Counted from the first letter of the stretch, positions 1-11,826 are shown. The stretch is DNA of 64,000 nt from Armillaria gallica (GCA_037576215.1 JBANDB010000018.1:1612001-1676000); one strand, 5' to 3'. Program-made: numbers and translations. Notes: generated by a model not told the origin, from the sequence alone.

Positions 1-463
1 GGTGAGCTTCACAGTGTTGAATATGAAACTTCTGGTGAGATTTGAAACTCTTGCACTGTCGACCATGGAGATGCTCTGGGATGGGGGTGGCATTAGAGCT
101 TGACATGGGCTGTGGCAATGGCTTCGAAGGATTTGGACTTGAGAGTGGAATTGGTTGGAGTATGACATCTGATGCACGTTCAGTGGTGTGCTGCGGTAGT
201 GAAAGGGCTAAGTCATTAATATCTACATCAACCATGTACTCCTTGATATCTTCCCACCGCTTGAAGATTGAGCCAGAACATGTGGTATCTAAATCAAGCA
301 TAGAATTAGCATTGGGTGCATTGCTCGCTGGTCCAAAGTCAGAGATGTGGGCCATGTGATGCATGGCTGCCCCAGGGTCAGGAATGCCAAGCATGCAAGT
401 GGAAGTGTGGTACTCACCATACCCATCCATCAGTGTTGCAACCATCTGGTGTAAGTCCATCAT
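1..463 (-). CDS. Partial hypothetical protein, runs off left edge
   Basis: The minus strand is open from an ATG at 461-463, which is preceded by an in-frame TAA, to the window edge. This gives at least 154 codons with no stop. The predicted protein is polar, with a Pro/Ser-rich stretch near the end of the visible part and no motif I recognise. A GTGAGT inside the frame could be an intron donor, so the exon structure is uncertain. It lies next to the decayed KDZ transposon and may belong to that mobile block. No function is proposed. Confidence 0.4.
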   Translation of the reverse strand, partial: MMDLHQMVATLMDGYGEYHTSTCMLGIPDPGAAMHHMAHISDFGPASNAPNANSMLDLDTTCSGSIFKRWEDIKEYMVDVDINDLALSLPQHTTERASDVILQPIPLSSPNPSKPLPQPMSSSNATPIPEHLHGRQCKSFKSHQKFHIQHCEAH

Positions 464-885
464 TTAATACTGAGCATTGACAGGACATTGCAGAGCATGG
501 GTGGCTGATGGAAGGTGGAAAGAGGAGTGATGGAAAGCCATGTCACTGCCAGGCACACACCTGGCCAAGTTACATATGATCACATGGCTCTGACGCCATC
601 CACGGACCTTGTTGAAGTTCAATACGTTCAGTTGCGATAACTATGCCTCCAACGCGTACTTCCCAAACACACAATAATATGCATTCTATATGAGCAACTT
701 CTTCCTCATCTCATGTTCGAATGAGTGTTGATTCACCCCAACCCTCAGTGAATTCCAAGGCCCACAGCTATTGTACAATTCTGAAACAAAAAACTGCAAA
801 TTTGCAGAACTATCGGAACCATCAGCAAGGTAAGGTTCAAATGTGCATGTTAAGTTTACGAACCTTTTCTGATTTTTGCTCAAAG
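464..885. other. Intergenic, no gene recognised
   Basis: AT-rich sequence with short open frames on both strands. A possible splice donor (GTAAGG) at 830-835 and an acceptor ending at 885 flank the exon-like segment that follows. Nothing else is supported. Confidence 0.3.
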
Positions 886-1104
886 ATCTCACTCAGGCAC
901 AAGCTCAGCGCCTGCATGATATTCATACCCAGCTTTTCGGTCCTGATGACGATGATCGCAACTGGGAAATACAAAATCAAATAATGGAAAGCCAAATTGA
1001 AATAGATCGTGGGCATCTTGAGGCCATCTTAGCTGGAAAGGAAGCTCTGGAAATTAGCCATGCTGGCAGAGAGTTAAAGGATATCTGGCATCAACTCTAT
1101 GATG
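886..1104 (+). pseudogene. Exon-like fragment of an unknown gene
   Basis: An open segment of about 73 codons is bounded by an acceptor (CAAAG, ending 885) and a donor (GGTATG, from 1105). The encoded peptide is charged and probably helical, with QAQAQRLHDIH early and HAGRELKDIWHQLYD at the end. A second exon-like stretch follows at about 1205-1377 in another phase, with EPLTSTYIAWDLERP. I do not recognise the family. Position suggests an upstream part of, or a companion to, the KDZ element at 3.5-5.8 kb, but that is inference. Confidence 0.3.
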
Positions 1105-2631
1105 GTATGACATGATTGGAGCTTGCACTGGAAGACATTTCATAAGTGGGTTCAATCACTTTAATTCTTTAACTGACAGACTACTGTCAGACATCATGAT
1201 ACCTGAACCAGGAGGAATCAGACACAGAATCGAAGTGATGCATTTGATGCAATCATGGAGCCTCTGACAAGCACGTACATTGCATGGGATCTGGAAAGGC
1301 CTGAAGAAGGCCACATTATTATTGAGCATGGCCCAGCTCCATTGAGCAGGAAGACCAGAGACACAAGGGTCATGCATGTCTTAGACTTATTCTGTTTGTC
1401 TCTCTTTATTATTTCTATTCCATATTTTCATTTGAGTTCTAGGCTGTTTTTATACTACTGCACAGCAATTCACTGATGCTGATTGCATCCCCACTGTTCT
1501 TATGAGGCAGGGTGTTATTCCATGTGCCCCATACTCTCCTGAGCTCTTGATATCAGTCTGAACAATGGAAGTATTTCATAATGCCCACCTCCGATGTCCC
1601 CAGTTGTCTCTCCAGGCTTTTCTTCACATACTGTGTGATTTGAATAGTATTGTATATGAGCCATACATGCATCAACAATCTATATAATAAGACAGGTAGA
1701 AGATGACATAATAAGGCAGACTTTGAAATATCCGGCCATTGCCAGACCACAGCCTATTCCAGCTGAGTTTCAATTTTGTTGCACTGCCATCACTGCCTCT
1801 CTACAGTGATGAGCATCAATTTTGCTGTGGTGCTGCCTCTGCAATCCCCCCATGGCACATCATTGGCATGGATGGCACCCAGTATCTGCTGGACTGAGAC
1901 TATCTGCTAACTATGCATGCTGACAGGATGCTGTAGGTTCCAAAGCAAGTATTAAACAAAGAGCATTGAGCAATGAGTGAACAACAAACTTCAAATGAAA
2001 AGTTAGCAGGTAGAATCAGGGGCCAGGAGACCATTCAAGGACAGGTGATGCATATACTATTGTTATACATGTACCAACTATGTCATAATTTCCTTGTTAC
2101 AAGCCTTTTCCCCAGCAGTAGAAATGGCAAGGAGACTATGACTATTCATGTAAGAATATGAGCTATGCTCAGCCTTTCTCTGTCCATGTAGAGCAACAAG
2201 CTGAGGTGACAGGTACAAAATATGAGGTATATATACTATTGTTCAATTTTGACCATTAATTCATGTAACACATAACAGGACCCTGTGAAGTGAAGCTCCC
2301 AGTAATTCATTAACATGTAGCAAGCCCTTCTGAGAGGCAGTATTGGCCCAATTTGGGAATTTTTAGCAGCTGGCTGATGCCAGAGGCACTATATATAATA
2401 ACTTCCCATCATATTCCAGTGAATAAAGCTATGACAATTTGCCTATAAAGCATAACATGTAACACCCCATGAAGCTATAGTCAAAATTGAACAGTCCTCT
2501 AAAGTCTGAGCAGGCAAGGGAATGTAAATACTGACTAAAATATAGAAAGGAACTTACAGCCATAATATCAAAGAAGTGAATCATTGCAATGACAAGCATA
2601 AAGATAAAAGAACAGTGTGCAAGATGCTCCA
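1105..2631. other. AT-rich spacer, no gene recognised
   Basis: Apart from the possible second exon noted at 1205-1377, I see only short open frames without family motifs. Base composition is clearly more AT-rich than the sequence beyond 6 kb, matching the KDZ island. Confidence 0.3.
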
Positions 2632-2637
2632 GAGGGA

Positions 2638-2999
2638 TTAGGGGTGCCCACCATACCCATACATACAGTGGATATGGGTACTGTATATATGGACCTGTAC
2701 CTGTACTGTTGGTGCTCTGGAATTGAATTTTTATGGCTGTATCTGTATGGGCATTGGGTAGGTCAAATTGGGTTGTATGCCTCTTCTTTTGTACATGTAG
2801 TGAGTGCAATTAATGAAATATAATATTTTAATCACAAATCTCACCCAAGATAGGTCACTATGCTCCTAAATGCCACCTGTATATGGTATATGGGATTGGT
2901 ATGGTATGGTATATGGGCCAAACCCATACCATACCATCAATACTCTTTTGCCATATAGCTTACAGCCATAACTGTATACAGTACAATGGGCATCCCTAA
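2638..2999. mobile_element. MITE-like element, 362 bp, with TIRs and 6-bp target duplication
   Basis: Both ends carry an inverted repeat, TTAGGGGTGCCCA at the left and the complement of TTAGGGATGCCCA at the right (12 of 13 match). The element is flanked by direct GAGGGA repeats at 2632-2637 and 3000-3005. The interior has no coding capacity and is rich in GGTATGG and TATATGG units. These include a hairpin at about 2898-2937 in which ATGGTATGGTAT pairs with its complement. The TIR and duplication are seen directly. The superfamily is not clear from a 6-bp duplication; it could be a decayed 8-bp one. Confidence 0.65.
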
Positions 3000-3005
3000 G
3001 AGGGA

Positions 3006-3489
3006 ACAATTCAGCTATCACAGGTTTACCCAGTTACCATGTCATAAACAGCCATTGTGATACAAACTGAGCTTCAACTTAGACTACTTATGCACGCTAT
3101 AGCAACAAAGCAAGTATGAAGCAACAAGCAATGAACATTGAATGTCAATATATGTAAATCTTATAGAAATCATCAGAGCTCAAATGGTGACCATGGTAGC
3201 CCACCATGTCAGATATCCAAGTAAGGGACATAAGAACCAGAATACATATCTCTCCTGCCCTTCTGTGTAATAACAGCTATTAACAATGATCACACAAATC
3301 ATGGGAGTCCTTACCTGTCTATTACATGGCTTATTACAGAAGTAACAGCACAAAGCTTTATGGCACTTATAAAAACCATTGTGCTCCATTGCAATGGCTC
3401 CAAAGAAATAATAGAGATTCAACAACATATTTTAGTAAAAAGCCAGATTTGGGGCGGGCCCCAACAAGCCAAAGTCCTGTGTCGCAGTC
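3006..3489. other. Spacer upstream of KDZ relic
   Basis: No recognisable motif. It may hold the eroded N-terminal part of the KDZ transposase, but I cannot align it by eye. Confidence 0.3.
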
Positions 3490-5826
3490 AGGTTGCCAGG
3501 ACCCTCATACCTTGGGTCCGGAAATCGTGACGAAGACACAGGGCATAGGCTTGTTCATGATATGTTACAATCTTTATGTTGCAATTCTCAAGAGAGTGGA
3601 GCACCATATCAAGCATTATGTCATAATGCTGCGAATTATCGTCTTCGGAATGCCTGCATGGCATGCACTCTCTCTCTCAGGAATGAGCCAGGAACACTGA
3701 TCCACCCACATTATTGCATAGATGGAAATAATTCCCTCAAGAGACTCCAAAGGCAAGATGATGAAAATCAGGAGAGCTCTCAAGAAAGGATGGACAATCA
3801 TGATGGGCATGGGGATTATTTCCTATCCTGAGATGAGGTAAATGCATGGTCAAAGGAAGCTATTGGGAATACAATTGTGACAGATGCGAAGGATACAGAA
3901 GGAAATCCATGTGCAGACCGATGGGAAAACATGAAGAATGACATGAACTCAAGCATGTGGGGGTGTTTGATGAGACTGGGGTTTTCATGTCTCTGTGCAG
4001 GCATGGTTTTCTTTTATTGGCTACAGATATGGTACAAAGCAGAGAGCTGTAAGTCTTTAATCTCAGCTTTCATATATTTTATTGAAGACTTTTTAGAGCC
4101 AAGTATCCACTGGCAATCACAGATAAGATCATCAAAGGGCTGGGCTGAGATTTGATGTGTGGCTATGACGTTGGGTGCAAATTTGGCATGACTATTGCAA
4201 AGTCTCCATTAAGTGTTCTGGCCGCTGAGCAAAATCACACTACTGTTGTTGGTGCATTTCATGGGCATGCCCACTGTTGGATCTGCCAAATATGCAAACT
4301 GCCATTGTACACAGATGGGCAAGGCTTGACTGATCACAAGGAATGCAAGCATTACTTTTCAGAGTCAAATGCACTAGCATCCAGTACCCATTATGCCAGC
4401 CGCTTTCACTGCATGCAGGCTATTGTCCAGTGGATGAAGCACAAAGATCATGTTGATACCTATTTGAGGCTAAGTAAGTATCTCAGGTTTATCCATCTTT
4501 TAATGACTTTCATTATTTTAATTAGGTAAATTTCTATGTGACAACTATTGACAGGCCCTATCAATTATGGCAACAATTCCAGCATTACAAGACACTATGA
4601 TCAAATTGAATATTCTGAGTAGCAAATGCTTTCCTCAGTGGCTTGCTGAAGAGCTGGCCTATCCGAAAAACTGGAAGCAAGATCCACCAGAAGAGACATT
4701 GGAGATGGAATATTACTCCCGACTAGTGGCATACTATCATATTGAGTATGTAATATTTTTCAGGTGCCATATCAATATTTTATCAACACTTTGTATAGAG
4801 ATAATATCTGCAAAATGAGAGATATGTGGATCAACAATAATGCCTCAAATATTAGTGAGTGAGACAACACAGCACAGATTGAAATGGCTTGATGTCAGCT
4901 TCTCGAGAGACAGAACAAGGCTCTCGACCATGTTCAGGATATGGAACATGTGATGAACATGACAACACATTGGACTGTTGAATCTGAGAAGTGGGCTGAG
5001 GCTGAGAAATTGGTCACAAGCAAGGTATATCAACAATGTCTTGATCGCTTGGAAGGTGCCTTGGTATCTCGACTTTTCAAATTGACTAAAATGAATAGAT
5101 CAGGCACAGGTAAGCAGGATTACTTGTTTTTAGAGCCACCCCAATGATTAGATTCTAGGGTACAAGGCATGCAGGCACATCGGGAAAGCTCTTAAAGCCC
5201 AGTCTCATGCTATTCAAGGTCTTGTTGATCACTATAATGCCGCAGCAAAAGCACTGGAGCCACCTCGACCTATGCTAAAATGGGAGGATGTCATCAAATA
5301 CACCTTCCTATCAGAGTTTGACCTACTGAAGGACACAAGGGAGGATATTCGTGAAATGCCATGGGCTAATAGTGCCATCCAAGAAGCGAGTGATGGCTAT
5401 TACTGGATCATATGTGCTCAAGAGGAAGTTCACCGGCTAAATATTGAAATCTGCCGGTTTGTAACAAAAATCAAGGCCAAAGAAAAATACCTTCGACAAG
5501 CAGTAGATGAACTCAAGGTGAACAATCCTTCTCTGTCATACCAGGTCAAGAAGTACCATCTTGAACGAGCCTGGTTTGACGATATTCATATGCAGTGTTT
5601 TTGTGCTCTTGCCCAGCATCCTTCCTTTTCTGGAAGCCTTAAACCAGGCGAGGTGGCTGATAGTTGTCAGTGGGAGGAGCTGGGATTATCAGCCTTGGAT
5701 GATGCTACTGATCACCATGAAGGTGATACTAACATCAGTGATGATGAAGAAGAAGAGGGTGAGGAGGTGGCAGAAACTCAGAAACAACAGGATATTGAGA
5801 GCATCATGACAGCTTTCTCAGATTAG
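3490..5826 (+). pseudogene. KDZ (Kyakuja-Dileera-Zisupton) transposase relic
   Basis: Several fragments in order match the KDZ transposases expanded in agaric fungi. DGNNSLKR lies near 3720 and DEVNAW near 3832. FDETGVF..LCRHGF lies near 3970, and RELAKYPL is split by a clean intron (donor GTAAGT near 4050). GYDVGC lies near 4160, GAFHGHAH near 4255 and SRFH near 4400. A long C-terminal helical part ends with a Glu-rich tail before the TAG at 5824. Breaks include in-frame TGA at 3829-3831 and 4146-4148 and a one-base deletion in a G run near 3960, plus other phase changes. KDZ enzymes are RNase H-fold DNA transposases acting in the nucleus; this copy cannot be active. Termini and target duplication were not found. 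Confidence 0.9.
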
Positions 5827-6011
5827 ACTGATATTTTGGTGCCTGTATTGAGTCTCAGGAATTTGATTTGATTTTCTTGCATTTTTTTACGATTTTATTT
5901 AATTAAGAAACATGGAAACAGCGGGGACAGCATGAAAGAGGTGATGCCGGTGAAGGCGGTATGTCGGCAGATGCCTTCGGAATGCGGGATGACATCTCAG
6001 TGACATCATTA

Positions 6012-6323
6012 GGGAGGGTCAGAGTTGGTCGATTATGAATCGATTATGGAATCGATTATGAGGTCGATTATGGGGGGCATAATCGTGGGATAACCATAAT
6101 CGACCGCAACGGCATAACCAACTCCGGAGTCGGTTATGCGATTATGAGTTGATTATGCCTTCGACCATAATCGCCGCTGCCAAAAAAGGGCACCGGACTT
6201 CTCAGAAGCCCTGTCCGCCGCGAAATCGGTTCTTTTGGTGTCAATCACGGCGTCATAATCGAATCCATAATCGAGTCCATAATCGATCCATAACCGACCC
6301 ATAATCGCAACTCTGACCCTCCC
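6012..6323. mobile_element. MITE, 312 bp, TA target duplication, TCGATTATG arrays
   Basis: Perfect 16-bp terminal inverted repeats (GGGAGGGTCAGAGTTG at the left and its complement at the right) are flanked by TA at 6010-6011 and 6324-6325. Inside, the left arm has four direct copies of TCGATTATG and the right arm has about five copies of the complement CATAATCGA, so the element could fold into one long hairpin. There is no coding capacity. TA duplication is the hallmark of Tc1/mariner-type insertion, so that superfamily is the best guess. Confidence 0.8.
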
Positions 6324-6399
6324 TATTCATGGAAGCCATGCCTTCCCAGAATATTTACTCCGAATCCTGCCAGGGTTTGCCGAATTTAGATGAGAATAG

Positions 6400-7600
6400 T
6401 ACGGGAGGCGGGGTGCACGCTGCTTAGGCGGGGACAGTCCCCGACATATGTCAGAGCTAGTAGCTTATGTTATCCCGTACAGCGACGGGTGTGGGACAGG
6501 TGTTTTGTTGGGCCTTTATTCAAGTTTTATTGCAGTACCGCTAATTTGCCGACTTTGATGGCTGTTATTGGTTAGATCCGGCCGTCTCGACCGTGCTAAT
6601 TTACATTCATTACTGGGCTATATAGGTGACCGGTGTCGGCATTTCTGTCATGGGAGTCCAAATCTGGTTTTCATTGGTACGAAAGCTGCCTACTAGAATT
6701 GAGGTTGTCCTCATCCTGGCTTTCGATTTTCAAACCCTGCGTAACCCCGGCGTACACCTACTGGGACATATACTCGGCATGGGCCATAGATTGTGGCGAC
6801 AGGTACCGAAGATATGTTGTATTCTCGGAGTACCTTCTCGGTGGTACACGCGTTCTTCCCTTGTACGTTGATGCTGTTTTACACAATGGTGGCTCCCTAA
6901 TTCTCTACGCTAACTGTGTATTGCATTCGTTTACATTAGAATGAAATTGCTCTTCTCCTCGCTTCTGCTCCATCTCGTGATGTCTGAAAAAAACAAGATG
7001 AGGGTCAACCATTGTGATCTGCGCCATACAAGCAGGATGCACGCTTACATTCCTCTACGGCAGATTTCATCCTAGGGACGTCAAGCGTGCTTTGTGATCC
7101 GCCACTCGGCTGATGATGGGATTCTGTACTTCTGGTTGGACTACTTTCTGCGCCGTTTGACAGTAGTTCAGCTATAAGTCTGTAAACATCCCCATCCTTA
7201 CTAGATAAGCACCATGAACTATGTAGGAATACGTTATCGCCGGGAACAAAAAAAGACCTTGGCTGCGGTGGCACTGTCGAGAAGTTCGATTTCCGCGCTG
7301 GCGGCTGGATGTGATAGAATGTATGCCTTCCTTGGTTCCATACTCAAATACATCTCCACCAATAGCAGTGTGGGATTCCAGGCGCTGGCGCCATCTCGAA
7401 CATCACAATATCACATTAGGGAACGGGTTCCACAGCACGATCACGGTCACCGGACAACGAACAACAGCCTCGACGTTGAACGTTCGAATGTTGATCCCTC
7501 TGACTAGAGCATAGATTCTGCCTGTCTTCCTCGCGTACATCTATCAGCAACCGCATTGCAGCACCACATCCGGTTCCCTTCATTCAACGCTGATCCAGAT
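6400..7600 (+). repeat. Dispersed repeat relic, copy related to 37.5-38.8 kb
   Basis: Segments at about 6626-7010 and 7080-7230 recur in the same order at about 37900-38560. Shared blocks include GAGTACCTTCTCGGTGG, GTTGTCCTCAT and TTCTGGTTG. The copies are diverged by many substitutions and small indels. No shared open reading frame survives, and the ORFs inside look like chance. I treat this as a fossil of the dispersed family described at 31.1 kb. Confidence 0.6.
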
Positions 7601-8008
7601 CCGCTATTCTTGTCCCTCCGTTATCCCCTCCTGTATACAATGTGTTATGTGTTCACGAGTTCGTATGCATGAGGCACAATTTTATGGTCCAATCACAGCG
7701 CTAAGAACTTTCTCCTTCTGCCACTGCACTGGCGTGCTGACCATCAAATTCGGCAGTTTCATTGAATCAGAAGGATATTGTTGTGGCAGTAGAGGGGGTT
7801 GCTTTGGCGCGGAAGCTGTGAACCCTTCAATTTTGATCGTCTGTGCTATTGTTATACGTGATACGAATCTATAGCTGTGCAACTGCTGTTGTATTCCCCG
7901 GAATAAAAGACGCTACCTGACTCTCGAATTCATACAAAGAGCAACTGGTCATCTAAATCCCAGCCTCAACCACAGTTTCTAGGTCATACCATTGATTTGA
8001 ATGAAACC
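7601..8008. promoter_or_regulatory. Upstream region of the caspase-like gene
   Basis: No gene is seen. A TATA-like AATAAAAGA lies at 7902-7910, about 100 bp before the chosen ATG. A two-codon upstream reading frame (ATG at 8001, TGA at 8010) overlaps the start and could reduce translation. Both are sequence observations only. Confidence 0.35.
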
Positions 8009-9446
8009 ATGAACGAAATTGTCTACTCAGGATTAACCCTCTTTGTGAGTACCCTGTTCCTCTGGTTCCTTTTGTCGAGTTGACGAACGCTACACCTGTT
8101 TTAACAGGAAATGGGACAATGGTTCTGGCAACCAAAGACGGCTCCTGACTTACTGCTGTTCGATGATGATGTGAGTAAATACTGAGCTTCTGAGAAACTG
8201 TTCGAACCTCGAAGTAGGATCTATCTTCAGAGAAGGCGGATACTATGCCTCAACAGCTCGAGAAGCAGCTAATTCACTATGAGAAAGAAAATATCGCAAT
8301 ACCCGAACTTGATACCGAGGCGACTTCAACGAAGGAAGGGCGTAAAGGAGATGACGTTTCTCGAAGGACGCATCAATGCCTCTACGACAAGATCCTCTAC
8401 CATATCACACTGAGACTCCAGTACACACATAGTGTAAACCTGCCACCATCTGTGGAAGATATCGACTCTGTCAACACGAAGGTCAGCGAACTATTGCCCT
8501 ACTAGTGCAATACTGACGTGCGGATTTGTAGCCATTTCAGACTGTCGAACGTTCGAGGTTCTGGGCGGTGATAATTGGCATCGACGCATATCAATCTTAT
8601 CCACTACGAGGCTGTGTATCAGACGCCTTGTTAGTGGAGAAATACTTGAAGGAGGAAATGGACATACCTCAAGACCGAATACAGCTACTTCTTGGATCGC
8701 AAAGTGCCTCAATGGATGATTCATCGTTCCCATCCCGTACCAATATCGTCGACACGCTTCTCGGTCTCGTTGATAACCCTCAAATCGAAGTCGGCGATAA
8801 TATCATCATTTATTTTTCCGGGCATGGTTCCGGATACTCCCCAAATGATTATCACTTTGGCGACGCGGAGGATAGCCATAGTCTTGGCGGTGTGGATGAT
8901 TCCATTGAAGCCATCTGTCCCATCGACCGAGATGCTATCGACAGCAGTGGCTTGCGAGTTCCCGATATCAGCGACCGGGAGATCAACTCCATCTTCCAGC
9001 AGATATCTCGAAGCAAAGGACACAGAATCACTTTCTTCCTTGATTCATGCCATTCTGGCACCCATGTTCGGTGTTTCCCAGAGCCCGGGACACGGACTGT
9101 CCCACCCTTACCGCGCGCGTCTCTCAGGAGGATGCTCCATGTGGCGGATGAGAATCTGAACCGATATCCTTCGTACAAGTCGATTTTAGACAGTGATTGG
9201 AGGCCGGATATGTCTTCCCATGTCATTCTTGCTGCGTGCAAGGAGTATCAGATTGCGAGAGAGGTGGAAAGAGAGACGGGGTATAACGGGATTTTCACTC
9301 GGGCGGTTATTGATGCTCTGAAATCGGGGAATCTGAGCGAGGAGTCAACATATATTGATCTCCTCTGTTCACTTCCGGCGAGGTGCGGACAGACACCGGT
9401 TGTTGCTGGGAAAAACAAGAGTGATCGTCTCTGGTTTAAGAACTAG
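8009..9446 (+). CDS. Caspase-like cysteine peptidase (metacaspase family C14)
   Basis: Four exons join in phase: 8009-8044, 8108-8170, 8218-8481 and 8541-9446. All introns are 47-63 bp with GT and AG ends, giving 422 aa. The fourth exon opens with FWAVIIGIDAY, the usual first strand of the caspase fold. The catalytic His lies in YFSGHGSGY (His216) and the catalytic Cys in LDSCHSG (Cys291). The C terminus, DRLWFKN, is in the normal place. Metacaspases cut after Arg or Lys, are calcium-dependent and act in stress, protein quality control and death-like processes. The N-terminal 120 residues are not the Pro/Gln-rich prodomain of type I enzymes. No lesion is seen. The first small exon is the least certain part. 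Confidence 0.88.
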
Positions 9447-10499
9447 GTAGAATTGACGGTATTACATTCAACTTGTTTGTTGGTAGATAGCCACGAATTA
9501 GTCGTTCTCGTATATAACCTCCTGTCGTAATTCATTATAAAAGCTGCGAAATGGTATTGTATACACATACCCTTACATTCTGAGGTGCCACAGAACGCAA
9601 CACCTGTACTACTACCCACCGACTTTCAGTACGAGGATGGTGCTTCGGTGATAAACGTGTTTCAGAGATCTTCGTGCGTTGTGCGAAGTATTCCTTCACT
9701 AAAGGTTTCAAGCGTGCGAAATTCGATCGTCTGATGTAAGGTCGCGTCACAGGATATATGGCTATAGAGGCGACGACGCCCAAGTCATTCTACTAGGCGC
9801 GAATGAGCGACTTATTACAGCCGCGAATAATGTTCCTCGTTATTCATAGTCACTGTAGTATCATAAAATAAGGGAAGAGGAACGTTCGATGTTGTTTAAA
9901 ACTCACCCTTAACTCAGTGCCGTGTCGCCTTGTCCTTGTTTTTATTGGCTATCTAGATCTCACATTAAACACGGCTTCAGTTTACATGTTACCGGGAATA
10001 TGGCGCTGTAAGTTTCAAGTCAGACTTCTAATCATGGTGCACCTGGGCTCGCGATGAAAAAGAACTTGCCGTTTACGCGTGTAATCAACATCACTAACGC
10101 TGATATTTTTGGGGGGGAACGGGCAGAACCTCGATGAGTAGAAACACAGCCGGACGTTGTGCGGGTCACGTCTCGCAGAATATAAGAAGATGTGCCCTTA
10201 TCATTACCAGCAGCCCACGAAGTCTACGTAAAATGGATATAGACCACACTCTGCTTCTGCGACGACTCGTATTGATACGAGACTTGGCAGGAAGGTGAAT
10301 GGCAGCGTCGCCCATATTCACTTGATACTTGTTGCTAGATCTAGAATAAGTTTCAGAAGAGGAGACAACGGAAGGTTTGTAAACCTACCTTGGTGTAAAA
10401 TCCTCGCCCATACTCACCGCGCCGGCGTTGGAAGGTTCCGCGTCTACCTCACTATTATCCCCGTCTCTACAAAGGGCTCACAGGAGTATTGACCTGCCG
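9447..10499. other. Intergenic, no gene recognised
   Basis: Downstream flank of the caspase-like gene. Short open frames only, with no family motif and no clear repeat boundary. Confidence 0.3.
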
Positions 10500-10850
10500 T
10501 GGTGTTGTCAGCTACGTGAGTGATTTTCAAGCGGATGCCCGTACCTCTCCAAACAACGGGACACTCGTCTGGTCATCGGGTTCGGTGAGAGTCGATGCTG
10601 AAATGTACTGTATTTTCTTTTCTCGTCCGCATCGTCTTCGTTTTCTGGTGGTGCCGCATGCCTACTCACCTTGTCGCGGGTCGGAACCAAAATTGTCGAT
10701 GGAAGCAATAGTGCTACGAGGTGAACAAGCAATAAGAATTCTTCAGTCTTACCCCTGCAGCGAGCGATCCATGTTCGGCACAGCAGTTGTGAGTAAGAAC
10801 CGCGTTCCTTCGACCAAAGCCAAGTAGCCCTGCCCATATCATTTGATCAA
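10500..10850 (-). repeat. Minus-strand fragment of the dispersed repeat family
   Basis: The complement of about 10750-10810 reads CGCGGTTCTTACTCACA followed by related sequence that reappears on the plus strand at about 34088-34135 and, more weakly, at 53630-53690. The match is degenerate. The overlapping open frames on both strands are not taken as genes. Confidence 0.45.
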
Positions 10851-11189
10851 TGAGTCAATGTCCCCGATTGACAGGATTCCGGAAAAGAGACGAACGAGAA
10901 TGATGGAGGAGGTTGATGGTGGTCAGAGGGAAAGATGCACCGAAGTACTTACCGACCCATTTTTGCGCGGAATTAAGCCTGTTTGGTATCCGCGCAGAGA
11001 CTGGTCCGCCTCGTGAAAGTACTGCCCTGGCCCCCTGAGTATGCAGGTCACAGTGCATCGCCCAAACACAGCTCTCTTCCTGGTAAGCAAATCCCGTCCT
11101 CACAATAGGGATGTTATCATCATCTTTAATGTCAAAAAGTGGTTGTCAGCAGCACATCCTACATTCTGCGACTAAACGAGACTTACCGT
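10851..11189. other. Intergenic, no gene recognised
   Basis: Contains an 82-codon minus-strand frame without motifs. It could be a 3' exon of the ORF at 11190-11642, but that ORF ends in its own TGA, so I do not join them. Confidence 0.25.
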
Positions 11190-11642
11190 TCACTTCTGTA
11201 GAGCGTTTGTAGCTTTTGCGTAACCTGGCCGTTTTCTCGGCGTGGTCCTGCCGTCAAGCTTAGGGTCAGGGTCTAGGCCATGGTTAGCTGAGACTTGACT
11301 CGATTGCGAAATAGGTCCTACCTTAGAAGTGTCCAACTCGTTCAGTAAGGGTATTATCCGTGGCTGGCAATATAAGATGTGCCTTGCGAGATCATCAGGA
11401 AAAAGACCGAAAAATTGTAATACCTTACGGCCGATTGAGCCGATCATAATGACGAGCGGATGTTTCACGTGCTCCCAATTTAACCACGTTCCTTGAAATC
11501 GATCGCAATTGATCCCTATCTTGTCGAGATATTTTCTGTCCTTACGACGTAATTGTAACATCATAAAAGCGATTTCACCTCTTATAATTCCATCTTCACT
11601 TTGTCCTGAGCTCTCCTTACTCAACTTCATCAACACTGCCAC
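11190..11642 (-). CDS. Hypothetical ORF, 150 aa
   Basis: An ATG-initiated frame with a basic, hydrophilic C terminus (TTPRKRPGYAKATN). The middle has alternating hydrophobic residues, including FGLFPDDLARHILY. I do not recognise a family. It is divergently oriented to the Plavaka transposase with about 185 bp between the two starts, so it might be a third gene of that element or an unrelated neighbour. A GTAAGT lies just past the stop. Possible chance ORF. Confidence 0.3.
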   Translation of the reverse strand: MAVLMKLSKESSGQSEDGIIRGEIAFMMLQLRRKDRKYLDKIGINCDRFQGTWLNWEHVKHPLVIMIGSIGRKVLQFFGLFPDDLARHILYCQPRIIPLLNELDTSKVGPISQSSQVSANHGLDPDPKLDGRTTPRKRPGYAKATNALQK

Positions 11643-11826
11643 ACGAGCTGCCGGTTGAACTCAGACCCAGCCTTGTTCCACCCAAACCGGCTGCAGCTGA
11701 ATACAACTTGGGAACGAGGCTGCACACGTTTGAGTCGGAGTCGATAAAATACCAGGTACAGTCGGTGCTCACCAGCTTCATCTTACCGCTGCTAATCAGC
11801 CTCGCATTCGCAGATTGTCAGGTGCT

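Noticed and set aside
10489..10837. Overlapping 112- and 109-codon ORFs on both strands
   Set aside because: The interval matches the dispersed repeat family in reverse orientation, and neither frame has a motif.
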